Shown here in pieces: positions 36,803-45,838 of a stretch of DNA of 64,000 bases. How positions within the stretch are numbered: position 1 is the first letter of the stretch; the number at the start of each line of letters is the position of its first letter. Position numbers and translations under genes: made by a program. Origin of the DNA: Paraburkholderia phenazinium (GTDB lineage: Bacteria > Pseudomonadota > Gammaproteobacteria > Burkholderiales > Burkholderiaceae); the NCBI RefSeq assembly GCF_900142845.1, contig NZ_FSRU01000003.1, positions 62,001 through 126,000 on the forward strand, given 5' to 3'. The notes under the pieces are model-generated. The model did no database searches. It worked only from the letters and a program-made list of their open reading frames with translations, and was not told the origin of the DNA.

Positions 36803-38074
36803 TCAAGGCACGAGGCGGTCCGGGTCGCGTGGGACAAACGCCGCCTCCTTCACGTTCGAAAGCCCCAGCAACTTCGCGATCACCCGCTCGACACCCAGTC
36901 CGAATCCACCGTGCGGCGGACAGCCGTAGCGGAAGTTGTCGAGGTAGTGCGTGATGGAGTCCAGTTCGACACCCTTCTCGACCGCCTGCCGACACAGCGC
37001 ACCGTAACGATGCTCACGTACCGCACCGGTCGTGATCTCGATGCCCTTGAAGATCAGATCGAAGCTCTTCGTCACGCCCCGTTCCCGATCCCACGCGTGA
37101 TAAAAGGGACGCTTGCCGATCGGGTAGTCGCTCACGAAGATCAGGTCGCAACCGAGCACCTTGTACAGCAGGCTTTCGCCCTCGTCCGGCAGGTCTTGCG
37201 CCGGCCCGAGACTCATGCCGTGGGCCGACAGAATCTCCTTGGCCTCGTTCAGGCTCAAGTGTCTGACGCTGGGGTCGAGCGGCAAGTCGACACCGAATAG
37301 CGCCTTGACCTCTCCCGCAAACGCTTCGAGTCCGGCAAAGGCATAACGCAGCATCTGCTCCTCGAATGCCATGACCTGTGCGGTTTCGAAGACCCAGGCG
37401 AATTCGACGTCGAGACCGGTGAACTCGGTCAAATGCCGGCTGCTCCGGCTCTCTTCCGCGCGAAACACGGGGCCGATCTCGAAGACGCCCTCCAGCCCGG
37501 AAGCAATCCCCATCTGCTTGTAGAACTGCGGCGATTGCGCAAGGAAGGCCTGCGTGTCGAAGTAGCTCACTCGAAACACCTGGGCGCCGCTTTCGCTGGC
37601 GTTGCCCATCAGCTTCGGCGTGTGCAGTTCCGTAAAGCCTCGCCCCAACGCAAACTCGCGGCACGCGAATTCAAACGCGCTTCGCAAGCGCAGCATCAGT
37701 TGCCATTTGGGCGCCTTCAGGTCCACGACGCGATAGTTGAAGCGAAGATCGACGCCGCTCGCCTCGGTGACCGGATACGGCTGCGCCTTGGAGAAGATCT
37801 CCACGGATTGCACCTGAACCTCCACGCCGAACGTCTTGCTCTGCGCGGCGGCGACAACCGTGCCGGTGACTGCAAAGGTCGAACCCGCGAGCAGTTGTCC
37901 CACTTGCGCATGCTCCGCGACCGAGATCTTGTCGACGACCAGTTGAAGCTTGCCGGTCGCGTCGTGCGCAAGCAGGAACTGGAGATTCTTCTGATCCCGC
38001 AGCACGTCCAGCGTCAGATACAGGGTGACCACTTCACCGATGTGCTGCTTCACGTCTTCGACTAACGTCCTCAT
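36803..38074 (-). CDS. aspS: Aspartyl-tRNA synthetase, archaeal/eukaryotic type
   Basis: A 423-residue class II synthetase. An N-terminal OB fold (about 1-110) is followed by the catalytic core: SPQFYKQMGI, motif 2 VFRAEESRSSRHLTEFTGLD and motif 3 GGFGLGVERVIAKLLGL. The protein lacks the large bacterial insertion domain of standard AspRS (about 590 residues), and its motif 2 is closest in pattern to archaeal and eukaryotic AspRS. It may charge both tRNA-Asp and tRNA-Asn. The start is the ATG at 38074. A strong terminator sits in the leader. Probably a second AspRS; the housekeeping copy is not in this window. Confidence 0.9.
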   Translation of the reverse strand: MRTLVEDVKQHIGEVVTLYLTLDVLRDQKNLQFLLAHDATGKLQLVVDKISVAEHAQVGQLLAGSTFAVTGTVVAAAQSKTFGVEVQVQSVEIFSKAQPYPVTEASGVDLRFNYRVVDLKAPKWQLMLRLRSAFEFACREFALGRGFTELHTPKLMGNASESGAQVFRVSYFDTQAFLAQSPQFYKQMGIASGLEGVFEIGPVFRAEESRSSRHLTEFTGLDVEFAWVFETAQVMAFEEQMLRYAFAGLEAFAGEVKALFGVDLPLDPSVRHLSLNEAKEILSAHGMSLGPAQDLPDEGESLLYKVLGCDLIFVSDYPIGKRPFYHAWDRERGVTKSFDLIFKGIEITTGAVREHRYGALCRQAVEKGVELDSITHYLDNFRYGCPPHGGFGLGVERVIAKLLGLSNVKEAAFVPRDPDRLVP

Positions 38075-38103
38075 GGTTTTCTGCCTTGATGAAAAGCGTG
38101 CGG

Positions 38104-38138
38104 AAATAAAAAAAGGCACTCAGTTCATGAGTGCCTTT
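38104..38138 (-). terminator. Leader terminator (attenuator) of the AspRS gene
   Basis: On the minus strand an 11-base perfect stem (AAAGGCACTCA/TGAGTGCCTTT, five-base loop) runs into a seven-U tract, ending about 30 bases upstream of the AspRS ATG. On the plus strand it has no U tract, so it acts on minus-strand transcripts only. Either it attenuates the synthetase gene or it ends a small RNA transcribed towards it. Confidence 0.8.
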
Positions 38139-38219
38139 GGCTTGACGGTGCTTATTTTTCAACAGACAAATAATCTCCTGTCACCCAAAGGCGACATATT
38201 ATTATTGCGGTCGAGACGG

Positions 38220-38276
38220 CTAAAACGACACATGGTCTGGAGAAAAATAGTCAACGTACGGATCGGTTATCAGCAT
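38220..38276 (-). CDS. Possible leader peptide rich in Asp
   Basis: An 18-codon frame MLITDPYVDYFSPDHVSF upstream of the leader terminator, with three Asp codons. Leader peptides of amino-acid-related genes can carry control codons, but this one ends about 80 bases before the terminator stem and has a weak ribosome site. Speculative. The rest of 38139-38451 shows no larger gene. Confidence 0.3.
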   Translation of the reverse strand: MLITDPYVDYFSPDHVSF

Positions 38277-38451
38277 GCCGGCATGCGTTGCAGATGCACC
38301 GGTCAAACTAACGAGCGTCTAAGGTAACAAAGTTCCGGCGAAAGCGCAAAACTCCTGTTTGTCCTGACGATGGCTTCGGCGACGGCCTGGCGTCGTCGGG
38401 TCACAGCAGCGCACACCCAACACAATGCATCACCAAGCAGGGGCAACACTC

Positions 38452-39234
38452 ATGAGCGATCCCACCCGCGCCATTCACCACGCGGCCGCTGAAGGCTACA
38501 CCACCACCGCCGACAACTATGTGCGAGGACGGCCCGACTATCCGCCTGGCGTCGCCGACTGGCTGCGCGATGCGCTGGGTTTGCGGGCCGGGCGCACGGC
38601 ACTCGATCTCGGCGCGGGCACCGGCAAGTTCACGCCGCGTCTCGTGGCAACCGGCGCAAGCGTGATCGCCGTCGAACCGGTCGCACAGATGCGCGCCAAG
38701 CTGTCCGCCGCCTTACCGCAGGTTCGGGCACTCGCCGGCACGGCCGAGGCCATTCCCCTGCCCGACGCGTCCGTCGACGCCGTCGTCTGCGCCCAAGCCT
38801 TCCACTGGTTCGCCACGGCGAACGCGCTCGCCGAGATTCATCGTGTGCTGAAGCCGGGTGGCAAGCTCGGGCTCGTCTGGAACATGCGGGACGCGCGAGT
38901 GGGCTGGGTTGCGCAACTCGATCAGATCGTCAACCGTGTAGAAGGCGACACGCCGCGCTATTACACGGGGGCATGGAGAAAGGCGTTTCCGTTCGACGGT
39001 CTGGGGCCGTTGCACGAGCAACATTTCTCGCACGGCCATACCGGCTCGCCTGAGGACGTGATCGTCATGCGGGTGCGTTCGACCAGTTTTGTCGCGGCGT
39101 TGCCCGAGGCGGAACGCGCGGAAATCGACGCACAGGTACGCGCCTTGATTGCGGCGACGCCCGAGCTCAGCGGCAAGGAAGTAGTGACGGTTCCGTATGA
39201 AACCGCCGCGTTCTATACGGTGAAAGAGAACTGA
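38452..39234 (+). CDS. Class I SAM-dependent methyltransferase
   Basis: A 260-residue methyltransferase. SAM-binding motif I is ALDLGAGTGKFTPRL, the acidic loop is VIAVEP, and VDAVVCAQAFHWF and LKPGGKLGLVWNMR follow. This is the small-molecule (Tam/UbiE-like) group. I start at the ATG at 38452, giving MSDPTRA; an ATG nine codons earlier is possible. Substrate unknown; divergent from the AspRS leader. Confidence 0.88.
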   Translation: MSDPTRAIHHAAAEGYTTTADNYVRGRPDYPPGVADWLRDALGLRAGRTALDLGAGTGKFTPRLVATGASVIAVEPVAQMRAKLSAALPQVRALAGTAEAIPLPDASVDAVVCAQAFHWFATANALAEIHRVLKPGGKLGLVWNMRDARVGWVAQLDQIVNRVEGDTPRYYTGAWRKAFPFDGLGPLHEQHFSHGHTGSPEDVIVMRVRSTSFVAALPEAERAEIDAQVRALIAATPELSGKEVVTVPYETAAFYTVKEN

Positions 39235-39346
39235 TCCATATCAGGAATCCGAAGCGTATGCGGTGGCGCGCACTGCGTGCGCGGCCACCTTGCCGCTGCC
39301 CGTGATCCGCGCGGTTCGCCACCTGGTTCGCCGCTCAGTTCGCCGC

Positions 39347-40117
39347 TCAGTTCGCCGCCGTACGCATGGCCCGGTATTCGCGACGCACGATATCCATCAA
39401 CTCCGCCACCGACGTGCTGGCCGCTTCCTTCTCATAGGTGACGCGGCCGCGCTGCATCAGCATGACGCGGTCCGCAATATCGAGCGTCTGTGCGTAGTTG
39501 TGCATGATCATGACGATCGACAAACCGCCCTTCTCTTTCAGACGCAGCACCAGGTCGATGATCAGGCCGGCTTCGCGCGCCCCCATGGCGGCCAACGGTT
39601 CGTCGAGCAGCAGGATCTTCGCATTCGAATTGACCGCGCGCGCCACGGCAATCGCCTGGCGTTGCCCGCCGGAAAGCTGCTCGACCGGCAGATCGACCGA
39701 AGGCACTCGCACCCCGATCTCTTCGAGGCATTCCGCAGCACGGGCGCGCATCGCCCGGTTATTCAGCAGGCGGAACGGACCCGGATGAATGATCTCGCGG
39801 TTCAAAAACATGTTGTGATAGATGCTCAGCGAATTCGCCAGCGCCAGGTCCTGATAGACGCATTCGATGCCAAGCGAGCGCGCGTGATCGACCGAGCGCA
39901 GCAGCGTCTCCTCGCCGCCTATAAAGAGCTTGCCGCTGGTCTGCTGATGAAAGCCGGTGAGGATCTTGATCAGCGTCGATTTGCCCGCGCCGTTATCGCC
40001 CAGCACGCCGAGAATTTCTCCCTGCTTGAGCGTCAACGACACGCCATCGAGCGCGGTCACCGCACCGAAGCGTTTGACGATCTCTTCGCCGCGCAGCGCA
40101 TACGCCACCTCGGACAT
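39347..40117 (-). CDS. Sugar ABC transporter ATP-binding protein
   Basis: A 256-residue single ABC domain. Walker A GDNGAGKST, Q-loop at YQDLALAN, signature LSGGQRQ, Walker B LLLDEPLAAMG, and switch His in IMHNYAQ. It lacks the second ABC half found in RbsA/AraG, so it should work as a homodimer, as in FrcA-type importers. The ATG at 40117 has a GGGAGAG site; a GTG three bases upstream is also in frame. Last gene of the importer unit. Confidence 0.92.
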   Translation of the reverse strand: MSEVAYALRGEEIVKRFGAVTALDGVSLTLKQGEILGVLGDNGAGKSTLIKILTGFHQQTSGKLFIGGEETLLRSVDHARSLGIECVYQDLALANSLSIYHNMFLNREIIHPGPFRLLNNRAMRARAAECLEEIGVRVPSVDLPVEQLSGGQRQAIAVARAVNSNAKILLLDEPLAAMGAREAGLIIDLVLRLKEKGGLSIVMIMHNYAQTLDIADRVMLMQRGRVTYEKEAASTSVAELMDIVRREYRAMRTAAN

Positions 40118-40129
40118 CACGACTCTCCC

Positions 40130-41119
40130 TTACTTGCGCGCGAGACGCACGACGTGGATGTTGAAGATCATCGCCGCCAGAATCGCCGCGCCGAGAATCA
40201 TGTTGAAGGTGAACGCGTTAATGCCGATCAGCGTAAAACCGTCGTTCAGAATGCCCAGCACCGCTGCGCCGATCAGGCCGCCGATGATCGTGCCCGACCC
40301 GCCCGCGAGCGGCGTCCCGCCGATCACGGCTGCCGCCACCGCGAGAAACATGATCTGGTTGCCGCCGGCTTGCGGATCGATCGACGTAATGCGAAAGCCT
40401 TCGAGAATTCCGGTAAAACCCGCCAGCACTGCCGCAATGATGAAGTTGCCGAGCTTCAGCCGCCTCACGTTGATACCCGCTTCGCTCGAACCCAAAGGAT
40501 TCGCCCCGGACGCGATCGTATGCAGGCCCCAACGCGTGTTCCGCAACAGCACGTGCATGACCACGGCGATCGCGATGGTCCAGATGATCTCGCTATACCC
40601 CCAGGCGCCCATGAAGGCGGCGAAAGCATTGTCCCCCGGCGTGGATACCGGAGTGCCGCGCGAGATGGTCAACGTGAGCCCGTTGATGAAGAACAGCGTG
40701 CCAAGCGTCGTCACGAACGAGGGAATTCGCAGGTAGACCGTCACTGCGCCATTGATCAACCCCACCACGCCCGCCGCCGCCACGCCCGCGATCAGCGCGA
40801 TCCAGGTCGGCGCGCCCGCCTCGTTCGCAAAGTGCATGATGAACGGCGCAAACGCGAACACCATGCCGGCGGAGAGATCGATCTCGCCGCCGATCATCAG
40901 CATGATTTCGCCGCACGCGATGATCGCCACCGGTGCGATGAACTGCGAGAGGTTTTCGAGGCTGGCGCTGGTCAGCAGAAAGTCGTGATTGGCGATTTCG
41001 AAGTAGGCGGCCAGAATCAGCGCGACCGCCAGAATGCGAATCTCACTGGAACGTCCGATCGCGCCAGGCCAGCGCCTGACGCGATCGCTGGATTTCGTCG
41101 TATCCGTCACCGATGACAT
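40130..41119 (-). CDS. Sugar ABC transporter permease, RbsC type
   Basis: A 329-residue permease with eight to ten helices. It has FIAPVAIIACGEIMLMIGGE, IDLSAGMVF and GFTGILEGFRITSIDPQAGG, the CUT2 (RbsC/XylH-like) family pattern, including the EAA-like segment near 240-270. Its ATG shares a base with the stop of the binding protein (TAATG), so translation is coupled. Confidence 0.93.
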   Translation of the reverse strand: MSSVTDTTKSSDRVRRWPGAIGRSSEIRILAVALILAAYFEIANHDFLLTSASLENLSQFIAPVAIIACGEIMLMIGGEIDLSAGMVFAFAPFIMHFANEAGAPTWIALIAGVAAAGVVGLINGAVTVYLRIPSFVTTLGTLFFINGLTLTISRGTPVSTPGDNAFAAFMGAWGYSEIIWTIAIAVVMHVLLRNTRWGLHTIASGANPLGSSEAGINVRRLKLGNFIIAAVLAGFTGILEGFRITSIDPQAGGNQIMFLAVAAAVIGGTPLAGGSGTIIGGLIGAAVLGILNDGFTLIGINAFTFNMILGAAILAAMIFNIHVVRLARK

Positions 41120-42213
41120 TACGACTTGATCCCACCGCTACGCGGCACGATCTGCGACTTCGTGCTCTTGCCTTCGTAACGCGTTTCGGTGTTCAGGTAC
41201 GGATCGACCGTGCCCTTGGTGACGAACTTCAGGCCGGAGTTGACGTTGGCCGGTCCCACCAGGCCGCCCGAGGCGAGGAACGTGAACGCTTCCACCACGG
41301 TATAAAAGCCTTGCACGTAGGGCTGCTGATCGATCGTGAAGTCGAGGAAGCCGTCGTGAATCAATTGAACCGTGCGCGGCAACAAGTCGAAGCCGCCGCC
41401 ATGCACACCCTTGGCCGGCAGGTTCGATTCCTTCATCACCTCGGCCACGCCTTGCGTGCTGCCCGCGTCGACCGCGAACATGCCTTTCACATCCTGATGC
41501 CCGAGATAGAACGACTTGATCTTCGAGAGCTCTTCGTTGACGGTAGCGCCCGTTGCAATCGTCTGGATATCGATCTTCTTGCCGGACTTCTTGATCGCAT
41601 CCGACGCGCCGTCCAGCCGCGGCTGGATGTTGAGCTGCCCCGGCGTGGCGATAAAGAGTGCGACGGTCCCGCTGTCGACCAGACTGACAATGCGCTCGCC
41701 CATCTGATAGCCCGACAGGTACAGGTCCTGGCCGATGTACGCGAGCCGCGGGTTGCTGCTGCCGCGCGGCGCATCGGCGTTATAGGCGAACACCGGAATG
41801 CCGGCGTCCAGCGCTTTCTGGATCGGCCCATCGAATGCCTTGGGATCGACGATCGGCACGGCAATCGCATCGGCCTTGGCGGCAATCGCGGCGTTCAGCG
41901 CGTTGACCATCTCGCCGACGTCGGCGTTCGCGGAACCCGTCCACTGGTAATCCATGCCCAGCAATGCACAGGCATCCTCAATACCGTATTGGGTCGGCAC
42001 AAAGAAGGGATTGGTCGTCACGTGGTTGACGAAAACGATCTTCCACTTCTTGTGCGAGGGGAACGGCGCTGCATCGGCTGCGAATGCCGGCGTCGATACA
42101 CCGCCTAGCATGGCCATCGCCGCAGCGAGGCCCACGCCTTGCAGCAAACCGCGCCGCATGCCCTGCACTTCACCCCGTCCTTCGTCCTGCTTGTCTTCCC
42201 GTTCCTCGGCCAT
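41119..42213 (-). CDS. Periplasmic sugar-binding protein
   Basis: A 364-residue type I periplasmic-binding protein of the CUT2 class. The N-terminus MAEEREDKQDEGRGEVQG, then MRRGLLQGVG and the hydrophobic AAAMAMLGG, is a long charged region plus RR and helix, like a twin-arginine signal. Mature domain: IVFVNHVTTNPFFVPTQYG, IPVFAYNADAPRGSS. A GGGAGAG site precedes the ATG at 42213. It should capture a pentose, hexose or sugar acid for the importer. Confidence 0.9.
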   Translation of the reverse strand: MAEEREDKQDEGRGEVQGMRRGLLQGVGLAAAMAMLGGVSTPAFAADAAPFPSHKKWKIVFVNHVTTNPFFVPTQYGIEDACALLGMDYQWTGSANADVGEMVNALNAAIAAKADAIAVPIVDPKAFDGPIQKALDAGIPVFAYNADAPRGSSNPRLAYIGQDLYLSGYQMGERIVSLVDSGTVALFIATPGQLNIQPRLDGASDAIKKSGKKIDIQTIATGATVNEELSKIKSFYLGHQDVKGMFAVDAGSTQGVAEVMKESNLPAKGVHGGGFDLLPRTVQLIHDGFLDFTIDQQPYVQGFYTVVEAFTFLASGGLVGPANVNSGLKFVTKGTVDPYLNTETRYEGKSTKSQIVPRSGGIKS

Positions 42214-42398
42214 GTCACTCTCCCGTCGCTCAGTTGTTCGAACTCACTGCTCATGACGGCACAGGCCGGGAAAGCGCCGTTGCCGGGCATTACCGCGTCG
42301 ACGGAGGCGCCTGCTCACATGCACGCGCCTCCGCATGACAATCCACCAAAAATGCTATATCAGGCACCTACGCCGAATAATCGATGTATACCCTTAAC

Positions 42399-42409
42399 TA
42401 GTCGGACTA
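42399..42409. promoter_or_regulatory. Operator of the ABC importer unit
   Basis: TAGT-CGG-ACTA, an 11-base palindrome with a three-base centre, 186 bases upstream of the binding-protein gene. It matches the layout of FadR-type GntR operators (arms around N3) and the second copy near the dehydratase. Confidence 0.55.
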
Positions 42410-42624
42410 TTTCTTGCGCTATGACTTTGAAGTCAGCGGGATTGTTCAGTTGACCTTGCAGATTGGGCGCGCCGCGTGGCGAACACATGACAGGTCGTAA
42501 GCATTTCGCGCGCACCATCCACCGTCTTGCAATGCAACAAAGTGACGAAGCGCGGGTGGCCCGCTGGCGGAGCGCTTGAACCTGCCGCACTCCCTTGTCT
42601 ATATCGGCGCTCCACCTGGCGCGA

Positions 42625-42637
42625 ATAGTATTACTAT
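42625..42637. promoter_or_regulatory. Operator of the dehydratase gene
   Basis: ATAGTA-T-TACTAT, containing TAGT-ATT-ACTA, 26 bases upstream of the dehydratase ATG. It shares TAGT-N3-ACTA with 42399-42409. Its position near the start suits repression by the FadR-type regulator downstream. Confidence 0.65.
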
Positions 42638-42662
42638 CGTCAAAGTCTAAGGAGACAGCCCC

Positions 42663-44405
42663 ATGAAGGACGCCAAACGCCCGCTACGCTCGGCCCAATG
42701 GTTCGGCACCGCCGACAAGAACGGCTTCATGTACCGCAGCTGGATGAAGAATCAGGGCATTCCTGATCACGAGTTCCAGGGCAAGCCGATCATCGGCATC
42801 TGCAATACCTGGTCGGAGCTGACGCCGTGCAATGCGCACTTCCGCAAGATCGCGGAGCACGTCAAGCGCGGGGTGTTCGAAGCGGGTGGCTTCCCCGTCG
42901 AATTCCCGGTGTTTTCCAGCGGCGAATCGAACCTGCGCCCCACCGCCATGTTCACGCGCAATCTCGCGAGCATGGATGTGGAGGAGTCGATCCGCGGCAA
43001 TCCGATCGACGCGGTGGTCCTGCTCGTCGGTTGCGACAAGACGACGCCGGCGCTTCTGATGGGTGCGGCGAGCTGCGACGTACCCGCCATCGCGGTGAGC
43101 GGCGGCCCCATGCTCAACGGCAAGCATCAAGGCCGCGACATCGGCTCGGGCACCGTTGTCTGGCAGCTCAGCGAGCAGGTGAAGGCGGGCAAGATCTCGC
43201 TGCATGAATTCATGTCCGCTGAAGCAGGCATGTCGCGCTCCGCGGGTACTTGCAACACCATGGGCACCGCCTCGACGATGGCGTGCATGGCCGAAGCGCT
43301 CGGCGTCACGCTGCCGCATAACGCAGCGATTCCCGCGGTCGATTCGCGCCGCTACGTCCTCGCGCATATGTCGGGCATGCGCATCGTCGAGATGGCGCTT
43401 GAAGACCTGCGACTGTCGAAGCTGCTGACGCGCGAAGCCTTCGAAAACGCGATCCGCGTTAACGCGGCAATCGGCGGCTCGACGAATGCCGCGATCCATC
43501 TGAAGGCGATCGCCGGACGCATTGGCGTGAACCTCGAACTCGACGACTGGACGCGCATAGGCCGCGGCACGCCCACGTTGGTCGATCTGCAGCCGTCGGG
43601 CCGTTTCCTGATGGAAGAGTTCTATTACGCGGGCGGCTTGCCGGCCGTCATCCGGCGCCTCGGCGAGGCCGCGCTGCTGCCGCACCCCGCAGCACTGACC
43701 GCTAACGGCAACACGCTCTGGGACAACTGCAAGGACGCACCGCTCTTTAACGACGAAGTGATTCGTCCGCTCGACAAACCGCTCGTCGCCGACGGTGGAC
43801 TCTGCGTGCTGCGCGGCAATCTCGCGCCGAACGGCGCGGTGCTCAAGCCATCCGCATCGACGCCTGAATTGCTCAAGCATCGCGGCCGCGCCGTCGTGTT
43901 CGAAAGCTTCGAAGACTACAAGGCACGCATCGCCGACCCCGATCTCGACGTGACAGCCAACTCCATCCTCGTGCTAAAGAACTGCGGTCCCAAGGGTTAC
44001 CCCGGCATGGCCGAAGTCGGCAACATGGGGCTGCCGCCCAAACTGCTGGCGCAAGGCGTCACGGATATGGTGCGCCTGTCCGATGCGCGCATGAGCGGCA
44101 CGGCTTACGGCACGGTGGTATTGCACATCGCGCCCGAGGCACGCGCCGGCGGTCCGCTCGCGGTGGTCCGCGACGGCGACTGGATCGAGATGGACTGCCA
44201 CGGCGGACGACTGCATCTGGACATCAGCGAAGCCGAACTGGCCGCGCGGCTCGCCGCATGGAAGCAGACGCGGCAACCGGTGCCGGCCGATGCGAGCGGC
44301 TACCGCAACCTGTATGTCGAACACGTGTTGCAGGCGGACCAGGGCTGCGATTTCGACTTCCTGGTGGGCTGCCGCGGTGCAGAGGTGCCGCGTCATTCGC
44401 ACTGA
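42663..44405 (+). CDS. IlvD/Edd-family sugar-acid dehydratase
   Basis: A 580-residue Fe-S dehydratase. The signatures are VGCDKTTPALLMGA (with the cluster Cys) and LSDARMSGTAYGTVVLHIAP. It matches L-arabonate/D-xylonate-type sugar-acid dehydratases rather than IlvD, by length and by the opening SAQWFGTADKNGFMYRSW. It removes water from an aldonic acid to give a 2-keto-3-deoxy acid. An AGGAG site precedes the ATG. The adjacent importer and regulator form a catabolic locus. Confidence 0.87.
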   Translation: MKDAKRPLRSAQWFGTADKNGFMYRSWMKNQGIPDHEFQGKPIIGICNTWSELTPCNAHFRKIAEHVKRGVFEAGGFPVEFPVFSSGESNLRPTAMFTRNLASMDVEESIRGNPIDAVVLLVGCDKTTPALLMGAASCDVPAIAVSGGPMLNGKHQGRDIGSGTVVWQLSEQVKAGKISLHEFMSAEAGMSRSAGTCNTMGTASTMACMAEALGVTLPHNAAIPAVDSRRYVLAHMSGMRIVEMALEDLRLSKLLTREAFENAIRVNAAIGGSTNAAIHLKAIAGRIGVNLELDDWTRIGRGTPTLVDLQPSGRFLMEEFYYAGGLPAVIRRLGEAALLPHPAALTANGNTLWDNCKDAPLFNDEVIRPLDKPLVADGGLCVLRGNLAPNGAVLKPSASTPELLKHRGRAVVFESFEDYKARIADPDLDVTANSILVLKNCGPKGYPGMAEVGNMGLPPKLLAQGVTDMVRLSDARMSGTAYGTVVLHIAPEARAGGPLAVVRDGDWIEMDCHGGRLHLDISEAELAARLAAWKQTRQPVPADASGYRNLYVEHVLQADQGCDFDFLVGCRGAEVPRHSH

Positions 44406-44445
44406 CTGGCGCGCACCTTCGCGAAGGCGCCGCCGCCCGCTCAAC

Positions 44446-45174
44446 TCAGGCCGGATGACTGCGCACGACTTCGAGAATGCTCTCGGCGTCGGCGCTCGCG
44501 TTTTCGAGCTGAACGAGGCTGGCCTGGCGCGCACCGAGCGCGTCGCGACTCTGGATCGCCGTGAGAATGGCCTTGTGACGCGGTAAAGACAGCGCATGCG
44601 TGTCCGGATGACGGCTCGTCAGCTTGATCGACTCCGACAGCGCGAGGGACAGCATATTGCCGATATGCGCGAGCAGATCGTTGTGCGTGGCCGCCATGAT
44701 GGCGCGATGAAACTCGAGGTCCGGTTCGAGCAGCGCGCTGGCGGTGGGCGCGTGTGCCATGCGCTCGTAAGCGGAGGCGATGCGAGCCAGATCTTCGCTG
44801 GTCGCCGCAGTCGCGGCGAGCGCGGCCGCGGCAGGCTCGATCACGCGGCGCACCGTCAGCAGCGAGCGGAAAAATTCGCCTTCCGGCACGCTGCTGAGCG
44901 TCCAGTACAGCACGTCGGGGTCGAGCATGTGCCAATCTTCGCGTGGCTTCACGACGCTGCCCACGCGCGGCTTCGACACCACCAGCCCCTTCGCGACCAG
45001 TACGCGCGTCGCTTCGCGCAGCACCGGGCGGCTCACGCCATAGCGTTCGCACAGATCGGTTTCGGCAGGCAGGCGCTGGCCTGGCTGAACCTTGCCGCTG
45101 ACGATATCCATGCCGAGTTCCTGCACGATACGTCCATGCAGGCTCTTGCGTTGTTGCAGATGACGATAATCCAT
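44446..45174 (-). CDS. FadR-subfamily GntR regulator
   Basis: A 242-residue regulator. Winged HTH: QPGQRLPAETDLCERYGVS, RPVLREATRVLVAKGLVVSK; FCD effector domain in the rest, with a metal-site-like DLEFHRAIMAATHN. FadR-type regulators of sugar-acid genes are usually repressors released by a pathway intermediate. Start is the ATG at 45174. It is convergent with the dehydratase, and the shared palindromes upstream of both units are its likely targets. Confidence 0.9.
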   Translation of the reverse strand: MDYRHLQQRKSLHGRIVQELGMDIVSGKVQPGQRLPAETDLCERYGVSRPVLREATRVLVAKGLVVSKPRVGSVVKPREDWHMLDPDVLYWTLSSVPEGEFFRSLLTVRRVIEPAAAALAATAATSEDLARIASAYERMAHAPTASALLEPDLEFHRAIMAATHNDLLAHIGNMLSLALSESIKLTSRHPDTHALSLPRHKAILTAIQSRDALGARQASLVQLENASADAESILEVVRSHPA

Positions 45175-45359
45175 ATGAAGAGATCGCGGACTGTGCACGC
45201 TTCAGTCGTGACGCGACCGATTGAGCGCTTGAGAAAACTCCTGCCCCGTTGCCGCCACGCATCCAGCTCGCCTCGTTTTAGCTTGTGGGGGCTCAGTCAA
45301 GCATAACACGCGCTCCGCTTACAAAATCGGCTTGCCCATTGGCCGGCGACAAACGCGCG

Positions 45360-45746
45360 TCATTTGATCAGCGCACCGCGCTCGCTGAGCAGTTGGCGCA
45401 GAACGCTGCGATGGCAACGGCTTTCGTCTTCGCAATAGCAGCCGACCGAGAAATCCGTACCCTGCGACAAGGCGGCGAGCAGATCCAGCACCTTGCTGGT
45501 GTCGCTCTCGTTCATCTCCGCGCGGAAGCTGCGCACGAACCGGCCCCACTCCGCCTGACTGACGGCTTGTTTGGCTTGCGTCACCAACTGCGCGCTCGGC
45601 GAGAGGTTGGGCAGCCAGACATCGTAGTAATCGCGCGTGCCGAACTCCGCCTTCGGCACGCCGCGCGGCGGCCGCCGCACCGTGCCGATGCGCAGCCCCT
45701 CTCCTTCTGCTCGCTTCGTTCCAAGCTGCACGATGCGAATGGCCAT
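45360..45746 (-). CDS. DUF488 family protein
   Basis: A 128-residue DUF488 protein with IGTVRRPPRGVPKAEFG, YYDVWLPNLSPS and the CYCEDESRCHR near the end that marks the family. The Cys-rich end suggests a metal or redox role, but function is unknown. Opposite in direction to nothing nearby; appears monocistronic. Confidence 0.85.
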   Translation of the reverse strand: MAIRIVQLGTKRAEGEGLRIGTVRRPPRGVPKAEFGTRDYYDVWLPNLSPSAQLVTQAKQAVSQAEWGRFVRSFRAEMNESDTSKVLDLLAALSQGTDFSVGCYCEDESRCHRSVLRQLLSERGALIK

Positions 45747-45838
45747 GTCTTTCTCCTCAGTTGGGTTTGGCCGCGAGTGCGATGCTCGCGACGTGTTGCT
45801 TCTTGCCTGGCGCCGTCAATGGCATCGATGCGCACGGC

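Larger units (their letters stand above)
42214..42662. other. 449-base divergent control region of the sugar locus
   Basis: No gene seen. It separates the ABC importer (minus) from the dehydratase (plus) and holds two copies of one palindromic operator (listed). Otherwise moderately AT-rich with no terminator or repeat I trust. Confidence 0.6.

Noticed and set aside
38075..38119. A longer AspRS starting at a GTG at 38119
   Set aside because: That start lies within the terminator stem, and the added residues do not resemble AspRS. The ATG at 38074 gives the usual OB-fold start.
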